In this document: positions 18,862-27,635 of the stretch, piece after piece
Layout of the letters: each line of letters opens with the position of its first letter
Numbering within the stretch: the first letter of the stretch is position 1
The notes under the pieces: generated by a model
Told to the model about the DNA's origin: nothing
What the model saw: the letters and a program-made list of their open reading frames with translations, nothing else
The model's database searches: none
NCBI GenBank assembly: GCA_002353825.1
Contig: DEKJ01000039.1
Span: forward strand, 11,427 to 75,426
Length of the DNA stretch: 64,000 bases
Source of the DNA: Prevotella sp. UBA2725
GTDB lineage: Bacteria > Bacteroidota > Bacteroidia > Bacteroidales > Bacteroidaceae
Direction: 5' to 3'
Made by a program: the position numbers and the translations under genes

Positions 18862-20100
18862 ATGATTGAAACAAAGTTCAAACATACAGATATAGGGCCA
18901 GTGCCAAAGGAGTGGGAGGTTAAGACTCTTAGCGAAGTTGGTTCTTTCTCTAAGGGAAGGGGCATCTCTCGTGCGGAATCAAATTCAGGGAAATTGCCAG
19001 CTGTCAGGTACGGTGAACTTTATACCGACCACAATGACTATATTAAGAAATTTCGTTCTTATATTTCTACTGATGTTGCAAAAGGAGCTAAACTAATACA
19101 TAAAGGAGACATTCTTTTTGCTGCTTCCGGTGAAACAAAGGAAGATATAGGTAAAAGTGTTGCTTTTATCAACGATTTTGACGCTTATGCTGGTGGTGAC
19201 ATTATTATTTTGTCACCTCAAGGTAATTACGACCCCATCTATTTAGGATTTATCTCAAATAGCAAGTTGGTTCAATCGCAGAAGGCTTCTCGCGGGCAAG
19301 GCGATGCCGTTGTCCATATTGTTACATCAGATTTAGGTACCATCCAAATTCCCCTCCCCCCTCTCCCCGAGCAGCGCCGCATTGCGTCTGCTCTGATGAA
19401 AGTGGATGGACTTATTGCGAATCTTGACAAGCTCATTGCCAAGAAGCAGGCAATAAAGAAAGGCGCCATGCAAGAACTGCTCACCGGAAAGAAAAGACTG
19501 CCCGGATTCAAGGGGGAATGGAAAGATAGCACAATAGGGGATATTGCCCAGATTGTAGGAGGAGGTACACCCAGCACAGAAGTGGATAATTATTGGAATG
19601 GGGACATTCAGTGGTTTACTCCCGCAGAATTGTCTGACAATAATAAATATGCATTCAAAAGTATTAGAACAATAAGCAAACAAGGAGTGAGGAATAGTAG
19701 TGCTAAAATTTTGCCGATAAATACTATTTTATTAACTAGTAGGGCCTCTATCGGAATAGCAGCAATTCTAAAAACCCCTGCAGCGACTAATCAAGGTTTT
19801 CAATCGCTTATTATAAAAGGGGACTCTGATGTAGAGTTCGTATATTATCTTCTTCACATTTTAAGAACACAAATGTTAAGTTTGGCAAGTGGTTCTACTT
19901 TTTTAGAATTAAGTCCATCAAAACTTGCATCTATATCATTTTCCCTTCCTCCCCTCCCCGAGCAGCGCGCCATTGCTCATGTCCTTTCCGTTATGGATTC
20001 GGACATATCGTTGTTGGAGCAGAAGCGGGAGAAGATGAAGGCAGTGAAGCAAGGCATGATGCACGACTTGCTCACTGGCCGAATAAGACTCACGGAGTGA
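18862..20100 (+). CDS. hsdS: Type I restriction-modification specificity subunit (HsdS)
   Basis: 412 residues with two target-recognition domains (about 10-170 and 215-375). Each is followed by a conserved helical spacer beginning PLPPLPEQR-(R/A)IA. The two spacers contain the direct repeat CTCCCCGAGCAGCGC at 19363-19377 and 19954-19968, 591 bp apart and in the same frame. The recognition domains are clearly more AT-rich than the spacers and hsdM, a mosaic typical of domain exchange between HsdS alleles. The bipartite DNA target cannot be predicted from sequence. No second or silent hsdS copy is present in the window. Confidence 0.95.
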   Translation: MIETKFKHTDIGPVPKEWEVKTLSEVGSFSKGRGISRAESNSGKLPAVRYGELYTDHNDYIKKFRSYISTDVAKGAKLIHKGDILFAASGETKEDIGKSVAFINDFDAYAGGDIIILSPQGNYDPIYLGFISNSKLVQSQKASRGQGDAVVHIVTSDLGTIQIPLPPLPEQRRIASALMKVDGLIANLDKLIAKKQAIKKGAMQELLTGKKRLPGFKGEWKDSTIGDIAQIVGGGTPSTEVDNYWNGDIQWFTPAELSDNNKYAFKSIRTISKQGVRNSSAKILPINTILLTSRASIGIAAILKTPAATNQGFQSLIIKGDSDVEFVYYLLHILRTQMLSLASGSTFLELSPSKLASISFSLPPLPEQRAIAHVLSVMDSDISLLEQKREKMKAVKQGMMHDLLTGRIRLTE

Positions 20101-20154
20101 GAGCGCTTAACAGTCAGCGACATCTGTCTGTATAGCCTTCGCGACTGACGTTTC

Positions 20155-20205
20155 GACCGATCGTTTGCCGAACGCCGACCGATCGTTTGACGAACGCCGA
20201 ACAAT
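20155..20205. repeat. 22-bp tandem repeat upstream of the fic promoter
   Basis: Two near-identical 22-bp units (beginning CGACCGATCGTTTG, differing at one base) with a partial third copy. The first starts at about 20155. They lie between the hsdS stop and the -7 element of fic, and each unit contains the palindrome CGATCG. Candidate operators for the fic-hsdR unit. Confidence 0.7.
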
Positions 20206-20293
20206 GGCATTCAAATTCTGGGCACTTCTGCGCCGCCCTTAAAGAAGTCCTCCTTTAAATCTTTAAGATCCGAGAAAAAACAGGCGTGCCAAA

Positions 20294-20324
20294 TTGATAC
20301 ATTCAAAAAATATCGTTACCTTTG
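20294..20324 (+). promoter_or_regulatory. Promoter of the fic-hsdR unit
   Basis: A TTG at 20294-20296 and the -7 element TACCTTTG at 20317-20324, spaced 20 bp, precede the fic ATG at 20349 by 24 nt. The promoter separates restriction (hsdR) from modification (hsdM, hsdS) at the level of transcription. Confidence 0.55.
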
Positions 20325-20348
20325 CGAGGAAAAGGCGCATGTCATGGT

Positions 20349-21515
20349 ATGGCAAATTATAAGGAAGGATACTTAGATTTCGAAGCCTACGAACGAGCCA
20401 AGGAGCCGCACACTCGGCAAAAGGCTTCGGCTTGGCGTACAGCAATAGGCCTACAGGATGTAGATGGTCTGAAAGTGTCGGACTATCTTCGCGAAACGGC
20501 TGCCAAACATATTGAGGGCGACATTACTATCGACGAAGCTCGCGATATGATAAGGGACTATTATGTCTCAAAAACGGCACACGACCAACAAGACGAAGAT
20601 ACAGAAGAAGCCGACAAGGTATCTGCCAATATTACGAAATTGCTTAATGAGCAATCTTTCTCCTTCACTGCCGGGGAATTTCTGAATATCCACCGTCATA
20701 TCTTTGAGGGGGTATTTAAACACGCCGGCGAGATTCGCCCCTATGACATCTCGAAGAAAGAATGGGTACTGCGGGGAGATACTATTCTCTATGGACGTGC
20801 GGAAGACATAAGAATGGCACTTGAGTATGATATTGACCAAGAGCGACAGTTTATCTACAAAGGTCTCTCAACAGATGATATGATTGAGCATATATGTCAT
20901 TTCGTTTCTTTGCTATGGCAGAACCATCCCTTCCGAGAGGGCAACACCCGGACAACAGCTGTCTTCGTCATCAAATACCTTCGGTCGTGTGGCTTTCATG
21001 TTGACAATGACCTGTTTGCTGAAAATTCATGGTATTTTCGCAATGCACTTGTTCGCGCTAATTATCGCAATATGGCAAAGGGCATTGATCCAGATACCTC
21101 CTTCTTGAACAAGTTCTTTCGCAATCTGCTTCTCGGTGAGCATAATGAGTTGAAAAACAGGTACATGCTGATCAACCCACCAGAAGAGTGGAAACGGGAA
21201 AATAACAAAGTAGAGAGCAGTGACCGACCAAGTACCGACCAAGTACCGACCAAGTTAACCGATCATGTGTCTGAATCAGAAAGGACACTCATTAACGCTA
21301 TAGGCATGAATCTACTATCAATAAAAGAGATGATGGGCAAGATCGGGTTAAAACAGCGTAGGAATTTTATGGTAAACTATATCGAGCCCTCCATAAAGGA
21401 TGGTCTGGTTACGTTATTATATCCGGAAAGTCCACGGCACCCCCGGCAAAAATATAAATTGACCGTAAAAGGGCTGGCAGTACTAAATGAGATTAAATAT
21501 GGAAACAACCGTTGA
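20349..21515 (+). CDS. Fic-domain protein inside the type I RM operon
   Basis: About 388 residues starting at the ATG at 20349; longer readings would begin inside the promoter. The Fic motif is HPFREGNTRT (H193 to T202). Compared with the canonical HxFx(D/E)GNGRxxR, the second Gly is replaced by Thr, as in many Bacteroidetes RM-linked Fic proteins. Fic proteins normally transfer AMP to a hydroxyl of a target protein. The C-terminal about 90 residues (from SESERTLINAIGMNLLSIKEMMGK) look like a winged-helix domain, so a DNA-binding or regulatory role is possible. The end overlaps the start of hsdR by 17 bp, indicating translational coupling. Its target is unknown. Confidence 0.9.
   Translation: MANYKEGYLDFEAYERAKEPHTRQKASAWRTAIGLQDVDGLKVSDYLRETAAKHIEGDITIDEARDMIRDYYVSKTAHDQQDEDTEEADKVSANITKLLNEQSFSFTAGEFLNIHRHIFEGVFKHAGEIRPYDISKKEWVLRGDTILYGRAEDIRMALEYDIDQERQFIYKGLSTDDMIEHICHFVSLLWQNHPFREGNTRTTAVFVIKYLRSCGFHVDNDLFAENSWYFRNALVRANYRNMAKGIDPDTSFLNKFFRNLLLGEHNELKNRYMLINPPEEWKRENNKVESSDRPSTDQVPTKLTDHVSESERTLINAIGMNLLSIKEMMGKIGLKQRRNFMVNYIEPSIKDGLVTLLYPESPRHPRQKYKLTVKGLAVLNEIKYGNNR
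21219..21263 (+). repeat. 11-bp tandem repeat inside the fic coding sequence
   Basis: Two perfect copies of AGTACCGACCA (21231-21241, 21242-21252) with degenerate copies on both sides. They encode the Asp/Pro/Thr-rich linker between the Fic and winged-helix parts. Eleven is not a multiple of three, so gain or loss of a unit would shift the frame. Confidence 0.7.
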
Positions 21516-24500
21516 TTCAGAGCGCGCCGTGCAGAACAAGGTCATTGACCTACTCCACAACGTACATGGCTACCGGTATATCGGTAACCTGAAGGAGCAG
21601 GAGAACTATAACGTGCGCCATGGCGACCTGATGAAGTTTCTGGTCAACGGGTCTCAGCACTGCACGCTGAAGCAGGCCGAGGAAGCTTACCGCAAGCTGA
21701 CCGACGACACCGTCTGTGCCGACTATGCCCACCTGTACGAGGTCAACAAAGCCGTCTACCACGACCTGCGCTACCCCACCCAGGCGCATGAGGAGAACGC
21801 GGACCTCAGCCGACAGGTCTATTATATCGACTGGCAGCATCCGGAGCGCAACGACTTCGCCATTGCCGAGGAGGTCACGGTGCGAAGGGATATTGAAGAT
21901 GCCGGGCACCGCCGCCCCGACCTCGTGGTCTATGTCAACGGCATCGCACTGTGCGTATTGGAGCTGAAGAAAGACTCCGTCAGTGTCGCCGATGCCATCC
22001 GACAGAATATCCGCAACCAGGAAGACGGCGAGATCCTGCAGTTCTTCACCACCGTGCAACTCATCATGGCAGGCAACGGCAGTGAGGGGCTGCACTATGG
22101 CGTCATCAAGACGCCGGAGAAATACTGGCTGAAATGGAAAGAGCCCACGGGCAGTCCCTGTGACCCTTCACCCTACACGGCGAAGGATTATCCCAACGAC
22201 CTCTTCCGCTCTCTGTTGCAGATGCTGGAGCCGAAGCGCCTGTTAGAGTTCATCCACGACTTCATCGTCTTCGATGCCGGCGTGAAGAAAGCGGCACGGC
22301 CTAATCAGTATTTCGCAATCAAAGCCGCGCAGAAACGTATCGCCAAGAAAGAGAACGGCATCATCTGGCAGAGCCAAGGCTCAGGCAAGAGCCTCATCAT
22401 GGTATGGCTGGCACAGTGGATCCGCGAAAACGTCGGCGACAATCCCCGCGTGGTCATCATCACCGACCGTGAGGAGCTGGACAAGCAGATAGAGAACGGC
22501 TTCAAGAGCACCGACGAGGAGATGTTCCGCGTGCGCAGCGGCCAGCAGCTCATCACGGAGCTGAACAGCTATGACCACTCGCTCATCTGCAGCCTCGTGC
22601 ATAAGTTCGGGCTCGGTGCCGGAAGCGACTACAATGCCGTGCAGATCGGCGACCGCAAGAGCAAGCAGAGCGCCGAGGAGTTTCTCGACAGTCTCGCCAC
22701 CCATCTGCCGAAGGATTTCAAGGCGAAAGGCAACCTCTTCGTCTTCGTCGACGAATGCCACCGCACGCAAGGCGGCGTGCTCAACAAAGCCATGAAACGT
22801 ATCATGGGCAACGACGTGATGCTCATCGGCTTCACGGGCACACCACTGCTGAAGAGAGACAAGAAGACCCTGACGAGCCAGGAGAACTTCGGCTCGTTTA
22901 TCCATACCTATAAGTTCGACGAGGCGGTGCACGACGGCGTCATCCTCGACCTGCAATACGAGGCACGCAATGTGGAGCAGGAGCTGCAGGGACCCGACAG
23001 TCTCGACGAGCTCTTCGACCTCTCTACCTCCCACCTCACGCCGTCGGCACGCGCCGAGCTGGCCAGGAACTGGGCAACGATGAAGCGCCTGTTCTCCACC
23101 AAGAGCCGCATGGCGAAGATCGTCATCGACATCGAGAAAGACATGCTCACGCTGCCCGCCCTGAAGAAAGGCTACGGCAATGCCATGCTCGTGGCAGGGA
23201 GCATCTATCAGGCTTACCGCTACTGGAAACTGTTCCAGGAGACGCCGCTGAAAGGTCATTGCGCCGTGGTGACAAGCTATGAACCGAAAGAGGTCGACAT
23301 CCAGCACGGCCACTCTGAGGAGTCGCGCAACGAGGCTGAGTTCGTCTACGAGACTTCCAAAGAGATGATGGGCGACATGAGTCAGGAGAAGTTTGAGGAC
23401 GCCATGAAGAAGAAGTTCATCGATGAGCCCGGCGACATGAAACTGCTCATTGTCGTCGACAAGCTCCTCACGGGCTTCGACGCGCCCTCGGCAACCTATA
23501 TGTATATCGACAAGGAGATGCGCGACCATAATCTCTTCCAGGCTATCTGTCGCGTCAACCGTGTCAACGGGGCGAAGAAGGAGTATGGCTACATCATCGA
23601 CTATAAGGACTTGTTCAACGAGATAGAGTCGAGCATAGAGGATTATACCAACGGTGCCCTCTCCGGCTACGACAAGGAGGATGTCGACGGACTGCTCAAC
23701 GACTGTACGGCGAATGCCCGCAAGGACCTCAACGAGGCTCTCGACAACCTCGCCCGCCTCACCGAGCATGTCGCCCAACCCAAGGGCATGGACGAATATT
23801 ACGACTATTTCGTCAGTGACCGCAACACGCCGGCGGAGCAGCAGTACGACGAGATGATGTCGAGACAGAAACGGCGCGATGAGTTTTATGCTGCTGTGCG
23901 CACTCTGGCCATCCGTTATCTCGCCGTGTCGACACAGATGGAGAAGGTGGGCTACAGCCGTCAGGAGGCCGACAACATCTACAGGAAGGTGAAAGATTAT
24001 GACCAGATCGGCCATGCCATCATGCTGCGCTCGGGCGACATCACCGACCTGAAACAATACGACGCCACGATGCGCCAGCTCCTCGACGACTATGTGGAAG
24101 CCAAGCACTCGGTAGTGCTTGCTAAGCTCGACGACTTCTCCTTCCTCGACCTTATCGACACGTCCGGCGACATGGCGGCAGAGGGCGGCAACGACGACGA
24201 CCTCAGCAGGGCCGAAGCGGAGGTAGGCGGACAGCGAGGCATGGCAGAGACGCTCACGGCAAACGTCAGGCGCGTCATCATGCGCAAGCGCGACTCCAAC
24301 CCCGAGGAATATGAGAAGTTCTCGCAGCGCCTCAACCAGATACTGGAAGAGATGCGCGAGAGTACGAAGGAATACCGCGAGCTGCTGATGGAGATTGTGC
24401 AGCTCTGCCGCGACATGCGGAGCGGACACCGTTATCCCGACGGCATCGACACGGCATGTAAGAAAGCGCTGTATGATAATCTCGGCAAGGACGAGAGTGC

Positions 24501-24663
24501 CGTCAAGGCTGTCTACAACACTGCCAAGGCCAATGCTGAGATAGGATGGAGGGAGATGAATCGGCGGAAGCTCAAGCTGCGCAAAGCCGTGAAGAAGGTG
24601 CTGCCTGAGGGCTTCGACCTCGAAACAATCATGAACATACTTGTTAACCACGATGAGATCTGA
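21499..24663 (+). CDS. hsdR: Type I restriction endonuclease subunit (HsdR)
   Basis: About 1054 residues from the ATG at 21499; an in-frame ATG at 21487 would add four residues. N-terminal HSDR_N nuclease domain: D141 (in RRPDLVV) with E155-x-K157 (LELKK) forms the PD-(D/E)XK site. Then comes the SF2 motor: Walker A in QGSGKSL (K297), DECH box at 418-421 (VDECHRTQ), helicase motif III-like FTGTPL, and a second RecA domain with LTGFDAPSATYMYIDK. The C-terminal about 300 residues are helical and should contact HsdM. It translocates DNA and cleaves when the target is unmodified. The start overlaps fic and the stop overlaps the next gene (TGATG). Confidence 0.96.
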   Translation: METTVDSERAVQNKVIDLLHNVHGYRYIGNLKEQENYNVRHGDLMKFLVNGSQHCTLKQAEEAYRKLTDDTVCADYAHLYEVNKAVYHDLRYPTQAHEENADLSRQVYYIDWQHPERNDFAIAEEVTVRRDIEDAGHRRPDLVVYVNGIALCVLELKKDSVSVADAIRQNIRNQEDGEILQFFTTVQLIMAGNGSEGLHYGVIKTPEKYWLKWKEPTGSPCDPSPYTAKDYPNDLFRSLLQMLEPKRLLEFIHDFIVFDAGVKKAARPNQYFAIKAAQKRIAKKENGIIWQSQGSGKSLIMVWLAQWIRENVGDNPRVVIITDREELDKQIENGFKSTDEEMFRVRSGQQLITELNSYDHSLICSLVHKFGLGAGSDYNAVQIGDRKSKQSAEEFLDSLATHLPKDFKAKGNLFVFVDECHRTQGGVLNKAMKRIMGNDVMLIGFTGTPLLKRDKKTLTSQENFGSFIHTYKFDEAVHDGVILDLQYEARNVEQELQGPDSLDELFDLSTSHLTPSARAELARNWATMKRLFSTKSRMAKIVIDIEKDMLTLPALKKGYGNAMLVAGSIYQAYRYWKLFQETPLKGHCAVVTSYEPKEVDIQHGHSEESRNEAEFVYETSKEMMGDMSQEKFEDAMKKKFIDEPGDMKLLIVVDKLLTGFDAPSATYMYIDKEMRDHNLFQAICRVNRVNGAKKEYGYIIDYKDLFNEIESSIEDYTNGALSGYDKEDVDGLLNDCTANARKDLNEALDNLARLTEHVAQPKGMDEYYDYFVSDRNTPAEQQYDEMMSRQKRRDEFYAAVRTLAIRYLAVSTQMEKVGYSRQEADNIYRKVKDYDQIGHAIMLRSGDITDLKQYDATMRQLLDDYVEAKHSVVLAKLDDFSFLDLIDTSGDMAAEGGNDDDLSRAEAEVGGQRGMAETLTANVRRVIMRKRDSNPEEYEKFSQRLNQILEEMRESTKEYRELLMEIVQLCRDMRSGHRYPDGIDTACKKALYDNLGKDESAVKAVYNTAKANAEIGWREMNRRKLKLRKAVKKVLPEGFDLETIMNILVNHDEI

Positions 24664-25364
24664 TGGAGATTGACGGACTGCATATCGACGTAGAGCGTAA
24701 GCCCATCAAGCACCTGCATCTGTCGGTCTATCCGCCCGACGGCCGTGTGCACCTGTCCATGCCCGAGGACCTGACGGATGAGGACGCACGCCTCTTCATC
24801 GTGGCCAAATGGGGCTGGATAGCGAAGCAGCGGGCGAACATCGCCGCCCAGCCGAGGCAGGCCCAGAGACAGTATGTGTCGGGCGAGAACTACTATTATC
24901 TCGGTGAGCGCTATGAGCTCAATGTCGTGGAGATGCCCATCCAGCCGACCGTCATTGTCAAAGGCAACCAGCTATACCTCTATGTCCGTCCACGGAGCAG
25001 CAAGGCGAAACGGCAGGAGGCGCTGCGCCTCTGGTACCGGGCACGCCTGCAGCAGCTCCTCACCACGATGGTCGACGAATGGGCAGCGAAGATGGAGGAG
25101 CAACACTTCACCTGGCAGATCGAGCAGATGCGCAACCGCTGGGGCAGCTGCACCGTCAAGACACGTCGTTTGCGTTTCAACCTCGAGCTTGCCCGCGTGC
25201 CAAGGCAGTGCATCGAGTATATCGTCGTCCACGAGCTCTGTCATCTGAAGGAGTCGCGCCACAACAAGCTTTTTGAGGCGCTGATGAAAAAGTATATGCC
25301 CGACTGGCGGAAAAGACGCGAGCAGCTCAATGAGTTCATCGCGATGCCCATGAAGAGTCTATGA
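24663..25364 (+). CDS. YgjP-like (DUF45) M48-clan metallopeptidase domain protein
   Basis: 233 residues, start codon overlapping the hsdR stop (TGATG), so it is translationally coupled to hsdR. The zinc motif HELCH is at residues 190-194 (VVHELCHLKESRHNKLFEALMKKYMPDW), within the WNRWGSC-type context RNRWGSCTVKTRRLRFN that marks the YgjP/DUF45 family. Genes of this family are often the last gene of type I RM operons. Their role there is not established; processing or turnover of HsdR, or regulation of restriction, is an inference from the position. Confidence 0.9.
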   Translation: MEIDGLHIDVERKPIKHLHLSVYPPDGRVHLSMPEDLTDEDARLFIVAKWGWIAKQRANIAAQPRQAQRQYVSGENYYYLGERYELNVVEMPIQPTVIVKGNQLYLYVRPRSSKAKRQEALRLWYRARLQQLLTTMVDEWAAKMEEQHFTWQIEQMRNRWGSCTVKTRRLRFNLELARVPRQCIEYIVVHELCHLKESRHNKLFEALMKKYMPDWRKRREQLNEFIAMPMKSL

Positions 25365-25504
25365 AGACAATCTGGGACAATTCACGACAATGATAAACAA
25401 AATGATATTGACCGAATCACGCTATCAATCCGACAAGAACCAAATAGGTACCACCTCATCCACAGAATAAAGCCTATTATAAACATAACCACCTTTTCAT
25501 TGGA

Positions 25505-25540
25505 ATGTTATATCTATGTAACATATTATGCGTACCTTTG
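25505..25540 (+). promoter_or_regulatory. Promoter-like site with inverted repeat before the nuclease remnant
   Basis: The -7 element TACCTTTG lies at 25533-25540. An inverted repeat ATGTTA...TAACAT (25505-25524) sits just upstream. It leads into a coding fragment and not a gene start, so it is probably the surviving promoter of a deleted gene. Confidence 0.35.
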
Positions 25541-25559
25541 CAGCCGAATTGAATGCAAA

Positions 25560-25751
25560 CTCATCGGTATCTGGACTCTGCACAACAACACACCAGACAC
25601 GAACACGAACTACGGCGACTATGCCATCACCATAGACAAACTGGAAGAGCTCACCGGCATCGACTTCTTCTGCAATCTGCCGGACGCAATAGAAAACAAG
25701 GTAGAGGCTCAGCTGGATCTAAGCTATTGGGACATCAGCAAGAGCAACTGA
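25560..25751 (+). pseudogene. C-terminal remnant of a DNA/RNA non-specific endonuclease gene
   Basis: The last about 60 codons of an open frame read NYGDYAITIDKLEELTGIDFF, then NLPDAIENKVEA. This is the recognisable C-terminal end of Bacteroidetes NUC1-type secreted nucleases. The rest of the enzyme, including the DRGH-type catalytic motif, is absent. Upstream the frame runs through a promoter-like sequence, so no functional start exists. An internal deletion that joined promoter and 3' end would explain the arrangement. The 135 bp between the peptidase gene and this site (25365-25499) show nothing else I can identify. Confidence 0.7.
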
Positions 25752-25766
25752 CCCTAACTACATAGT

Positions 25767-27365
25767 TTATTGTTGGTGGCCGCCCATTGTGGCGGCCCCT
25801 ATCATTTTTACCTGTTTTTCAAACTCATCACGCTTCCCGATCGCTCCATTGCGCACCTTCGCCCGATAGTTGTAGATGGTGTTGACCGAATAGTGGAGAC
25901 ATTCGGCTATCTTCGTGCTGTCGTCCATACCTAAGCGAATGAGCGCGAAGACACGGAGAGGGGTTGTCAGACGGGAAGGATCAGCAAGCACAAACTGGGC
26001 ATCGGGACGCAGCAGCGCATTGATTTGTTCGACAAAAGAAGGAAATAGATTGAGAAAGACCTCGTCGAAGTGTTGATAGAGTGCCTCCATATCCTTACTT
26101 TTCATGCCAGCCGTGCGCGTCAGTTCCAACACCTTGTCATACTGATGGTTCTTGACCATCTTATTGACCGACAAGCGCAGTTTGTCGAGCTTGTCAATAT
26201 AGAGCGAGCAAGTCGTAAGGAATCGGCCGATATAAGCTTCTTTCACGCGGCTGCTCTCATCGAGCTGTCGGTTAGCATCGGCGAGACGCTTACGTTGCTT
26301 CATCATATAAGCTAAGGAGATGATAAGCACGACCGACAGCATGCTGACGAGGATGACAAGCATGATGAGCTGCCGGTTGTTGCGGGCTTCTTTCTGCTGG
26401 AAAATAGAATCGATGTTGCGCAGTATCGGTGATATCTGCCAACTGCGTGTGCGGGCTCCGAAGTAGTTGGCAAACTGCCAGGCGTAGTCAATATAGCGGT
26501 GGGAGCGATCGATGTCGCCACTCTTGTCGAGCTTATCAGCAAGACTCCAGAGAGATGCCTGGTTGGTCACGGCATTACGGATATCAGCTATAGCCGACTC
26601 TGTGAGCCAGTAGAGCGCCTCATTTTCACGCCCCATTCCCTCTAACTCCACATAGCGGAAATAAGCCACAATGGCATATACGTGACTGCCTTTAGGAGCA
26701 AGCTGCAGACGAAGATCATTGTACTGGAGGGCATGGGCGAAATCTTTGTGGCTGGAGCATTGTATCTCTCGTTTCATCAGCACAGCCTCACTCGACGCCG
26801 GATAGACAGCATACATCGAGTCGCGATAGCTGTCAGCTATGCCAAAGAACTGTTTGCGGAGACGCTTGTCGCTCGTATACGAAGCCATCTCGCCGTAAAC
26901 GTGATTCAAGGCATAGTAGTAGTTTTGCCGGCCTGTCTTGTCCAGTTCCTTCCGGTTCACCTCACGGAGCATTGTCAAGGCTTCCGGGTAATAGCCCGCG
27001 ACAGAGAACTGGGTAGCTTTGAGAGCCCGACATGACTGTGCGAAAGCTGTATGGCCTATTGCCTCACTAAGTGCAATACAGCGGTCAAGATAAACGAGAG
27101 CTGAGTCGGTCTGGAAGGCTACATAGCTTTCATAGAGCTGGTAACTAATCCTGAGCCGTTGCTGCTTACTGCTTGCGTTATGTAGCAGCACTTTCTTCTT
27201 GCGCAGGCTCTGCTCATGGGCTGCAATATATTTAGTGCTTTGCGCCAAAGCCTCATCGAGAAGGTGGTATTGTTGCGACAAGTCATAGGCTGAGACAGGA
27301 GAGGCTGCCGTCAAAAGAAAGGTGACGAAGAAGAGAAGTAGATATATGATTTTGTTCTTATTCAT
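25767..27365 (-). CDS. TPR/LuxR-type-HTH membrane regulator (DUF6377-like)
   Basis: About 532 residues when started at the minus-strand ATG at 27365 (MNKNKIIYLLLFFVTFLL), which begins a signal peptide. The longer reading from 27437 would start upstream of the promoter element. Signal peptide about 1-26; periplasmic TPR-like helical repeats (about 30-320); one membrane helix (about 328-348, MLVILVSMLSVVLIISLAYM); a cytoplasmic helical domain; and a C-terminal helix-turn-helix (about 480-515, STKIAECLHYSVNTIYNYRAKV). This architecture is a one-component membrane regulator common beside SusC/SusD loci in Bacteroidetes. It is divergent from the adjacent susC locus and probably controls it. Confidence 0.85.
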   Translation of the reverse strand: MNKNKIIYLLLFFVTFLLTAASPVSAYDLSQQYHLLDEALAQSTKYIAAHEQSLRKKKVLLHNASSKQQRLRISYQLYESYVAFQTDSALVYLDRCIALSEAIGHTAFAQSCRALKATQFSVAGYYPEALTMLREVNRKELDKTGRQNYYYALNHVYGEMASYTSDKRLRKQFFGIADSYRDSMYAVYPASSEAVLMKREIQCSSHKDFAHALQYNDLRLQLAPKGSHVYAIVAYFRYVELEGMGRENEALYWLTESAIADIRNAVTNQASLWSLADKLDKSGDIDRSHRYIDYAWQFANYFGARTRSWQISPILRNIDSIFQQKEARNNRQLIMLVILVSMLSVVLIISLAYMMKQRKRLADANRQLDESSRVKEAYIGRFLTTCSLYIDKLDKLRLSVNKMVKNHQYDKVLELTRTAGMKSKDMEALYQHFDEVFLNLFPSFVEQINALLRPDAQFVLADPSRLTTPLRVFALIRLGMDDSTKIAECLHYSVNTIYNYRAKVRNGAIGKRDEFEKQVKMIGAATMGGHQQ

Positions 27366-27388
27366 ATTGGATTGTTTTCTATTGGTTG

Positions 27389-27396
27389 CAAAGATA
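27389..27396 (-). promoter_or_regulatory. -7 promoter element of the TPR/HTH regulator
   Basis: The reverse complement reads TATCTTTG, with 23 nt between it and the ATG at 27365. It supports the shorter start. Confidence 0.5.
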
Positions 27397-27592
27397 CGAA
27401 AAATAACATTAACTTCGGACCTTTTGCTTTTTTTCAAACAATCAGGCCAACTCTTTTCACTTTAAAAACTACCACCAAATCAAATAATGAGGATAATAGC
27501 AAACTATTGATAATAAGATAATTGAATGATTATCGTCTCCTTTTTCTACCACTTTTTGCACACTAAGGCTTTCATTGTATCGTATTTCTTCT

Positions 27593-27600
27593 TATCTTTG
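27593..27600 (+). promoter_or_regulatory. -7 promoter element of the second susC locus
   Basis: TATCTTTG lies 35 nt before the ATG at 27636. The intergenic space to the divergent regulator (27366-27635) is AT-rich and should contain the operator sites for this locus. Confidence 0.5.
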
Positions 27601-27635
27601 CGAAAAATTAAGAACATTCCTTAAAACTAAAAATT

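Noticed and set aside
16911..18965. 684-codon open frame opposite hsdM
   Set aside because: Antisense shadow; hsdM has all catalytic motifs and a promoter.
22381..24651. 756-codon open frame opposite hsdR
   Set aside because: Antisense shadow produced by GC-rich codons; no recognisable domains.
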